A DNA stretch of 64,000 nucleotides from Stutzerimonas stutzeri. Its GTDB lineage: Bacteria; Pseudomonadota; Gammaproteobacteria; Pseudomonadales; Pseudomonadaceae. How positions within the stretch are numbered: the first letter of the stretch is position 1; each line of letters opens with the position of its first letter. Below, in pieces: positions 59,109-64,000 of this stretch. The DNA lies in the NCBI RefSeq assembly GCF_002909485.1, contig NZ_PPXG01000007.1, positions 62,001 through 126,000 of the forward strand. The letters are read 5' to 3'. The translations under genes were made by a program, and so were the position numbers. A model generated the notes under the pieces. The model made no database searches. It was not told where the DNA came from and saw only the letters and a program-made list of their open reading frames with translations.

Positions 59109-60047
59109 TCAAGCCAATGCGGCACGAGTTGCCGCGAAGGCCTCGGGGGTATCCAGATTGTAGGTGCTGACGCCCTTGACGCAGCGCTTGTTGAGGCCAG
59201 ATAGAACCTTGCCGGGGCCGCACTCGACCAACGAGGTAACGCCCCGTTCGCCCAGGGCCACCATCGATTCGACCCAACGCACCGGACTGTAAAGCTGAGC
59301 CAGCAGATCGCGCTTGAGTGCATCCATATCTGCAACGACTGCGGCGCTGACGTTCTGCACCAGCGGAATCTGCGGCGACTGCCATTCGATCGCCGCTACC
59401 GACGCAGCAAAACGCTCCGCCGCTGGGCGCATCAGGTCGCAATGGGACGGCACGCTCACCGGCAATCCCATCGCACGCTTGGCGCCTCTGGCCTTGCATG
59501 CCTCGATGGCGCGTTCCACCGCCGCAGCACCACCTGCAATCACCACCTGACCGGGTGCGTTGAAGTTGACCGCGCTGACTACCTCCCCCTGTGCGGCCTC
59601 CGCACAAGCGGCCAATACGTCGGCATCCTCCAGCCCGAGAATAGCCGCCATGCCACCCTGCCCAGCCGGTACGGCCTGCTGCATCAACTGCCCACGCAAC
59701 TCGACCAGCTTGACTGCATCGGCAAAGGCCAGGCACCCAGCGGCCACTAGGGCGGAATACTCACCCAAACTGTGCCCGGCAACGAAGGCAGGCCGTGCGC
59801 CGCCCTCGGCCTGCCACAAACGCCAGATAGCAATGGACGCACAGAGAATGGCCGGCTGGGTCTTGTCGGTCTGATTCAACTGCTCTTCCGGACCATTCTG
59901 GGTCAGCGCCCAGAGGTCATAACCTAGCGCTGAAGACGCCTCGGCAAAGGTATCGAGAATCACGCGCTGCTGAGCACCAAGCTCAGCCAGCATGCCAAGG
60001 GATTGGGAACCTTGACCGGGGAAGACGAAAGCAAGTGATGCGGACAT
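59109..60047 (-). CDS. fabD: Malonyl-CoA:ACP transacylase
   Basis: A 312-residue enzyme loading malonyl onto ACP. The N-terminal FPGQGSQSLGM, catalytic Ser in VAGHSLGEYSALVAAG, and His in VSVPSHCDLMRPAAE are intact. It lies 14 bp upstream of fabG and 62 bp after plsX. Confidence 0.97.
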   Translation of the reverse strand: MSASLAFVFPGQGSQSLGMLAELGAQQRVILDTFAEASSALGYDLWALTQNGPEEQLNQTDKTQPAILCASIAIWRLWQAEGGARPAFVAGHSLGEYSALVAAGCLAFADAVKLVELRGQLMQQAVPAGQGGMAAILGLEDADVLAACAEAAQGEVVSAVNFNAPGQVVIAGGAAAVERAIEACKARGAKRAMGLPVSVPSHCDLMRPAAERFAASVAAIEWQSPQIPLVQNVSAAVVADMDALKRDLLAQLYSPVRWVESMVALGERGVTSLVECGPGKVLSGLNKRCVKGVSTYNLDTPEAFAATRAALA

Positions 60048-60109
60048 GAAACGACTCTCTTGTGGTTCTGTTCGTCTGAAGAATACGCCAGTGACCGGCG
60101 CCGCGAATT

Positions 60110-61180
60110 TCAGTTGGATGGCTGGCCATTCTCTGCAGTCACATCACCTGACTCATCAGGCGTGCGATCGGCACCCAAAAAACACCCCAACCTGCGACCC
60201 AGGAGCTCGGGAAGATCATGCTCAACATCCTGCGCAGCACGCTGTATGGCCGCCTTGAAGCCCTCCGCGCCTGCACTGCCGTGACTCTTGACCACAATAC
60301 CCTGCAGGCCTAGAAAACTAGCGCCGTTATACTGCGCCGGATTGAGCTCGGCACGCAGCCTGCGCAAGAGTGGCAATGCCGCAACGCCCACAATGCGCGC
60401 GCCAAGCGAACGCCTGAACAGCGCCTCGACCCTGGCAACCAGCATCCCAGCCAACCCTTCGCTGGACTTGAGCAACACGTTACCGGCGAAGCCATCGCAC
60501 ACGACTACATCGGCCTCACCACGATAAAGCCCATCGCCCTCGATAAAGCCCTGGTAATTGAGCCCAGCAGCCCGCTGCAACAGCAGAGCAGCCTGTTTGA
60601 CCTGCTGATTGCCCTTGATTTCCTCAGTGCCCACATTCAGCAGCGCGACCCTAGGCTGGTACCTCCCAAGGGATTCAGCCGCCACAGAACCCATCACTGC
60701 AAACTGAAAAAGTTGCTCGGGCGGGCAATCGACATTTGCGCCAAGGTCCAGCAACAGACACGGATCACCCTCCGTAGGAAGCGCCGTCACCATAGCCGGC
60801 CGATCAATACCTGGAAGGGTTTTCAAAATCAGGCGCGCCAGGGCCATTAGCGCGCCGGTGTTCCCGGCACTCACGCAGGCTTTAGCGCCACCATCACGAA
60901 CCTGCTCGAGCGCAATGCGCATGGAGGAGCGCGGCTTGCCACGCAATGCCTGGGCCGGACGCTCGTCCATTCCGATCATTTCAGGTGCATCGACGATTTT
61001 CAGGCGCGCGTGATCGACCCCAGAATGCTGGGCAATGATTTGTTCAAGCAATGAAGTTTGGCCGACAAGGACCAGGTGCAGCGAGGGGTTTTCAGCCAGA
61101 CAGGAAAGACTGGCAGGAACAATGCAGTGGGGACCGAAGTCCCCACCCATTGCATCGATCGCGATGACCGGAGCGGACAA
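60110..61180 (-). CDS. plsX: Phosphate acyltransferase PlsX
   Basis: A 356-residue enzyme converting acyl-ACP to acyl-phosphate for phospholipid synthesis. [12 protein letters not shown] at the N-terminus, [21 protein letters not shown] and [19 protein letters not shown] are characteristic. The only start giving the full N-terminus is a TTG three bases after the rpmF stop, with weak ribosome site; translation is probably coupled to rpmF. Confidence 0.95.
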   Translation of the reverse strand: MSAPVIAIDAMGGDFGPHCIVPASLSCLAENPSLHLVLVGQTSLLEQIIAQHSGVDHARLKIVDAPEMIGMDERPAQALRGKPRSSMRIALEQVRDGGAKACVSAGNTGALMALARLILKTLPGIDRPAMVTALPTEGDPCLLLDLGANVDCPPEQLFQFAVMGSVAAESLGRYQPRVALLNVGTEEIKGNQQVKQAALLLQRAAGLNYQGFIEGDGLYRGEADVVVCDGFAGNVLLKSSEGLAGMLVARVEALFRRSLGARIVGVAALPLLRRLRAELNPAQYNGASFLGLQGIVVKSHGSAGAEGFKAAIQRAAQDVEHDLPELLGRRLGCFLGADRTPDESGDVTAENGQPSN

Positions 61181-61183
61181 GGA

Positions 61184-61366
61184 TTACTCGTCAGCGCCCT
61201 TGTCGATCACCTTACGACCACGGTAGAAACCATCCGGGGAAACATGGTGACGCAGGTGAACTTCACCAGTGCTCTTTTCCACGGACAGAGCGTTCGGCAC
61301 GAGAGCGTCATGCGAACGACGCATGTCACGGGCGGAACGGGATTTTTTGTTCTGCTGAACAGCCAT
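61184..61366 (-). CDS. rpmF: Ribosomal protein L32
   Basis: A 60-residue bL32: [22 protein letters not shown], with [18 protein letters not shown] at the end. It lacks the four zinc cysteines of the C+ type, as usual in gammaproteobacteria. AGGAG precedes the ATG. It lies between yceD and plsX. Confidence 0.97.
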   Translation of the reverse strand: MAVQQNKKSRSARDMRRSHDALVPNALSVEKSTGEVHLRHHVSPDGFYRGRKVIDKGADE

Positions 61367-61378
61367 TTGGATCAACTC

Positions 61379-61906
61379 CTAAACGTTTGGGTCACGCTTT
61401 AACTGCGCCAGTACGCTGAACGGGTTGGACCGCGTTACCTCGTCCTCACTCGGCTCGGGCTCATCTGGCCCAACCGGCGGCTGGCAAATTTCAGGGTCAT
61501 GGAGTGGAACAATCGGCAGAGCAAGCAACAGCTCATCTTCGACCAGCGCCAGCAGATCCAGAGGATCCTCTCCCACTTCCAGCACGTCATACCCTTTGGG
61601 TAGGTGCTGGCTGTTCGCCCCTTCATTCACAACCGCATAATCGCACTCGCTGTGAATCGGCAGAACAACCGGCTCCAGACAACGCTGGCAAATCAGTTTG
61701 ACTTCAACGTCGAGCTGACTGTGAACAACCACAGTACGCTGCTCGTCGCGCCCAAAAGAAAAACTAGCGCGCACCACACCCTGATCATCCTCAAGAGGAT
61801 CTGCGAGCCGCTTTAGCTGCGACAATTGCAACTCACCAGTTAGGGTGGCCGCTCGGTCAGCAAGCTTGCGCGGATCAACGTGCGGAGGTATCGGTCCTTT
61901 CAACAT
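61379..61906 (-). CDS. yceD: YceD/DUF177 protein (23S rRNA accumulation)
   Basis: A 175-residue DUF177 protein with the CxxC-like ICQRCLEPVVLPIHSECDYAVV and the acidic central region VGEDPLDLLALVEDELLLALPIVPLHD. In E. coli it affects 23S rRNA levels. It is always next to rpmF. Its ATG has no Shine-Dalgarno sequence and lies only about three bases from the predicted transcription start (see promoter). Confidence 0.93.
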   Translation of the reverse strand: MLKGPIPPHVDPRKLADRAATLTGELQLSQLKRLADPLEDDQGVVRASFSFGRDEQRTVVVHSQLDVEVKLICQRCLEPVVLPIHSECDYAVVNEGANSQHLPKGYDVLEVGEDPLDLLALVEDELLLALPIVPLHDPEICQPPVGPDEPEPSEDEVTRSNPFSVLAQLKRDPNV

Positions 61907-61915
61907 AAGCGCGGC

Positions 61916-61944
61916 ATTCTAGGGATGCGTCCTCGCCCTGTCAA
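61916..61944 (-). promoter_or_regulatory. Consensus sigma-70 promoter of yceD-rpmF-plsX
   Basis: The minus strand has TTGACA (61939-61944), 17-bp spacer, TAGAAT (61916-61921): six of six and five of six. The +1 is predicted at about 61909, placing the yceD ATG (61906) at about +4, as in leaderless messages. Confidence 0.8.
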
Positions 61945-62010
61945 AGGAATTTCCGCATGGTCTTACAACGCAGCGCATACAATTTCGTACCTATATATAA
62001 AGGAGGAATT

Positions 62011-62589
62011 ATGCGCCACCTGCTGCTTGCTTCCAGCTCACGTTATCGCCAGCAACTACTCTCTCGCCTGCAGCTACCGTTCGACAGCTGTGCACCGGAT
62101 ATCGACGAAACCCGCCTTCCCGGAGAAAACGCGGAGCGCCTTGTACGCAGACTTGCCGAGCACAAGGCTAGAGCGCTGGCCGAACGATACCCGAACCATC
62201 TGATCATCGGTTCTGATCAAGTTGCCGTGCTGGGCCAGGAAATTCTCGGAAAGCCCCACACGTTCGAACGCGCAAAACGGCAACTGCAACTTGCCAGCGG
62301 CAGCAGCGTCAGCTTCCTCACCGGCGTAGCTCTGCTCGATAGCGGTAGCAACCGCATCCAAGTGGATTGCGTACCTTTTACCGTGCACTTTCGAAAACTG
62401 GATGAGGCACAGATCGAGCGCTATCTGAAGATTGAGCAACCCTTCGACTGTGCAGGCAGCTTCAAAGCCGAAGGGCTTGGCATCTGCCTTTTCCGCACCA
62501 CCGAGGGCGAGGACGTCACCAGCCTTGTCGGCCTGCCGCTGATACGCCTGGTGGACATGCTGCTGAACGAAGGCGTAGAGCTTCCCTAA
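62011..62589 (+). CDS. Maf-family nucleotide pyrophosphatase (YceF-like)
   Basis: A 192-residue Maf protein. LLASSSRYRQQLLSRL at the N-terminus, ETRLPGENAERLVRRLAEHKA, and catalytic Asp in IIGSDQVAVLG are intact; SLVGLPLIRLVDML closes it. YceF-type Maf proteins remove pyrophosphate from m7GTP. The ATG has an ideal AAAGGAGGAATT upstream; an extension 18 codons longer is rejected. It diverges from yceD. Confidence 0.93.
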   Translation: MRHLLLASSSRYRQQLLSRLQLPFDSCAPDIDETRLPGENAERLVRRLAEHKARALAERYPNHLIIGSDQVAVLGQEILGKPHTFERAKRQLQLASGSSVSFLTGVALLDSGSNRIQVDCVPFTVHFRKLDEAQIERYLKIEQPFDCAGSFKAEGLGICLFRTTEGEDVTSLVGLPLIRLVDMLLNEGVELP

Positions 62590-62609
62590 TCACGCAAGCC
62601 GGCGCCCCG

Positions 62610-63593
62610 CTATCGCAGCGCCGGCCCCTGCAGCCCGACCAGTATCGCTAGACGCTCAGCCACACCAGCCCCAAGCTTCTTGGTGAAACGATCGAGCGGC
62701 GACTCCTTGACCGTAAAATCAACGAGCTCAGGCTCACCGATTACTTCACGCGCCACATGAGCTGTACTGCCCAGACCATCGATCAAACCCAGCTCCAGCG
62801 CCTGCTCACCTGACCAGACCAACCCGGAAAACAACTCTGGATGCTGCGAATCCTGGAGGCGATCTCCGCGACCTCGCTTGACGCTATCGATGAACTGCTG
62901 ATGGGTCGTCGCAAGAACGCTACGCCAGAACTGGGTTTCCTCAGGCTTTTCCGGCTGAAACGGATCAAGAAACGCCTTGTGCTCGCCGGAGGTGTAAACA
63001 CGTCGCTCAACACCGAGCTTTTCCATGGTGTCGACAAAACCGAAAGTGGCTGCAGTTACACCGATTGAGCCGACCAGACTGGATTTGTCGGCATAAATCT
63101 CGTCTGCAGCACTGGCGATGTAGTACGCACCCGACGCACCGAGATCAGTAATCACCGCGTACACCTTGATCGACGGGTACTCGCCACGCAAACGCCGGAT
63201 CTCGTCATAGATGTAACCCGATTGCACCGGACTGCCGCCAGGGCTGTTGATGCGCAGGACGATTCCTTTGGTGTTCGCATCCTCGAAGGCAGCGCGCAAG
63301 GCGCCCACTATGTTATCCGCGCTGGCGGATTCCTCATCGGCGATCATCCCGCGCACATTGATCACTGCCGTGTGGCTCTCCTGAGCACCTCTGCTCTTGC
63401 CAAACTGCAGTGCCGGCGAAAATAAAGCCAGCGCACCGAACAGATATACGAAGGTCAACAGCTTGAAAAATATGCCCCAGCGCCTAGCGCGGCGCTGCTC
63501 CTGAACCCCGGCAAGCAGCGTTTTCTCCAGCAGCTTCCAGCTGTTGCGCTCTTCCTTGGCTTCCCCAACCGGAGCTTTCCACTCATCCGACAT
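62610..63593 (-). CDS. sppA: Signal peptide peptidase SppA (36K type)
   Basis: A 327-residue inner-membrane serine protease of the S49 family. One transmembrane helix at about 42-62 (FFKLLTFVYLFGALALFSP), then LRINSPGGSPVQSG, the catalytic Ser in DLGASGAYYIASAADEIYA and Lys in ADKSSLVGSIGV. ATG at 63593 with AGGTGG at good spacing is chosen over a GTG two codons upstream. It overlaps the upstream HAD gene by 11 bp. Confidence 0.94.
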   Translation of the reverse strand: MSDEWKAPVGEAKEERNSWKLLEKTLLAGVQEQRRARRWGIFFKLLTFVYLFGALALFSPALQFGKSRGAQESHTAVINVRGMIADEESASADNIVGALRAAFEDANTKGIVLRINSPGGSPVQSGYIYDEIRRLRGEYPSIKVYAVITDLGASGAYYIASAADEIYADKSSLVGSIGVTAATFGFVDTMEKLGVERRVYTSGEHKAFLDPFQPEKPEETQFWRSVLATTHQQFIDSVKRGRGDRLQDSQHPELFSGLVWSGEQALELGLIDGLGSTAHVAREVIGEPELVDFTVKESPLDRFTKKLGAGVAERLAILVGLQGPALR

Positions 63594-64000
63594 AGTCACC
63601 CACCTCAGTACCAGCTACGGAGCGCAACCAGGTGCCGAGCTCCGAAAAATGATTGATCGTCATGCGAGGCTCAAACCGCCGCAGGACATCCAGCGGCTGC
63701 GCACCATAAGCGACAGCCACGCTGTCCACCCCGGCGCGATGAGCCATCTGCAGATCGAACACAGAATCACCGACCATCAGAGCCCGCTCCGGCTGCGCAT
63801 CACAATGAGCGAGGATCTGGCGAATCATCAGCGGGTCAGGCTTGCTGGCCGTCTCATCCGCACAGCGCGTAATATCGAAGAAACCTACCAAGTCCTGCCC
63901 CGCCAGAACACGGTCGAGACCGCGCCGCCCCTTGCCAGTAGCAACAGCAAGCAGATATCCAGCATCACGAAAAGCTGACAGAGCCTCGGCAACGCCGGGA
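63583..64000 (-). CDS. HAD-IA family hydrolase (5' end cut by window edge)
   Basis: The C-terminal about 139 residues of a HAD phosphatase; the first Asp motif is outside the window. Visible are motif II region LLAVATGKGRRG, the Lys in SKPDPLMIRQIL, and motif III/IV VGDSVFDLQMAHRAG. Similar proteins act on phosphorylated sugars or glycolate; substrate unknown. It overlaps sppA by 11 bp. Confidence 0.88.
   Translation of the reverse strand, partial: PGVAEALSAFRDAGYLLAVATGKGRRGLDRVLAGQDLVGFFDITRCADETASKPDPLMIRQILAHCDAQPERALMVGDSVFDLQMAHRAGVDSVAVAYGAQPLDVLRRFEPRMTINHFSELGTWLRSVAGTEVGDYVG

Noticed and set aside
59095..59736. A long N-terminal extension of fabG (461 residues in all)
   Set aside because: The extension lies antisense-frame within fabD sequence, is Gly/Arg/Cys-rich, and a perfect AAGGAG-ATG start exists at 59094.

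Overview
The window looks like the chromosome of a high-GC gammaproteobacterium of the Pseudomonas group; gene order and protein sequences fit Pseudomonas/Stutzerimonas best. The reasons are the Pseudomonas-type arrangement fliEFGHIJ / hptB-hsbR-hsbA / fliK / fliLMNOPQR-flhB / flhA-flhF-fleN-fliA-cheYZAB-motCD-parC-parP-cheW, the later block etfQO/etfBA ... tatD-pilZ-holB-tmk-mltG-pabC-fabF-acpP-fabG-fabD-plsX-rpmF-yceD / maf / sppA, and a candidate RgsA small RNA just upstream of the tatD side. I saw no tRNA, rRNA, IS element, prophage or CRISPR array.

Region 1 (1-30664, nearly all minus strand) is a large flagellar and chemotaxis locus. Read in the direction of transcription (right to left) it encodes the basal body MS-ring, C-ring and export ATPase (fliEFGHIJ), a phosphorelay/anti-anti-sigma module (hptB, hsbR, hsbA), the hook-length regulator (fliK), switch and export-gate proteins (fliL-R, flhB), the export gate and placement/number regulators (flhA, flhF, fleN), the flagellar sigma factor fliA, and the chemotaxis core with a second stator (motCD) and the ParC/ParP polar array-positioning pair. 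Four close matches to sigma-54 promoters lie upstream of flhA, fliL, fliK and fliE, dividing the locus into transcription units. The only intruder is a plus-strand Cu/Zn superoxide dismutase gene (sodC) between flhA and flhB. The fleQSR regulators that often precede fliE are not here; a BenE-type transporter gene on the other strand takes their place.

Region 2 (30.9-42 kb) is a mixed housekeeping and accessory stretch: a BenE-family transporter, an SDR oxidoreductase, a CurA-like NADPH reductase, pyrF, a DUF2897 small membrane protein, a membrane CHASE4-PAS-GGDEF-EAL cyclic-di-GMP enzyme, several lipoproteins (one with an OmpA domain, two with DUF4398-like character), a MocR-type regulator and an orphan periplasmic solute-binding protein.

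Region 3 (42-46 kb) is the electron-transfer flavoprotein system: etfBA and etfQO diverge from a 329-bp control region that carries a palindromic CAAAC/GTTTG operator of PsrA type directly against a consensus sigma-70 promoter. Region 4 (45.9-52 kb) holds conserved hypotheticals, a radical SAM protein, a TetR regulator, a class-V aminotransferase-like protein, a candidate RgsA sRNA and an amino acid permease. Region 5 (51.7-64 kb) is the compact tatD-to-plsX block for fatty acid synthesis and cell-envelope functions, with many overlapping genes and non-ATG starts, ending with maf, sppA and a truncated HAD phosphatase.

I found no clearly new multi-gene system. The observations most worth following are the triple acidic/LLDQLHG repeat in the CheA linker (candidate ParP docking motifs), the shared etf operator, a possible leaderless yceD transcript, and the fliE-benE junction with a long perfect inverted repeat.
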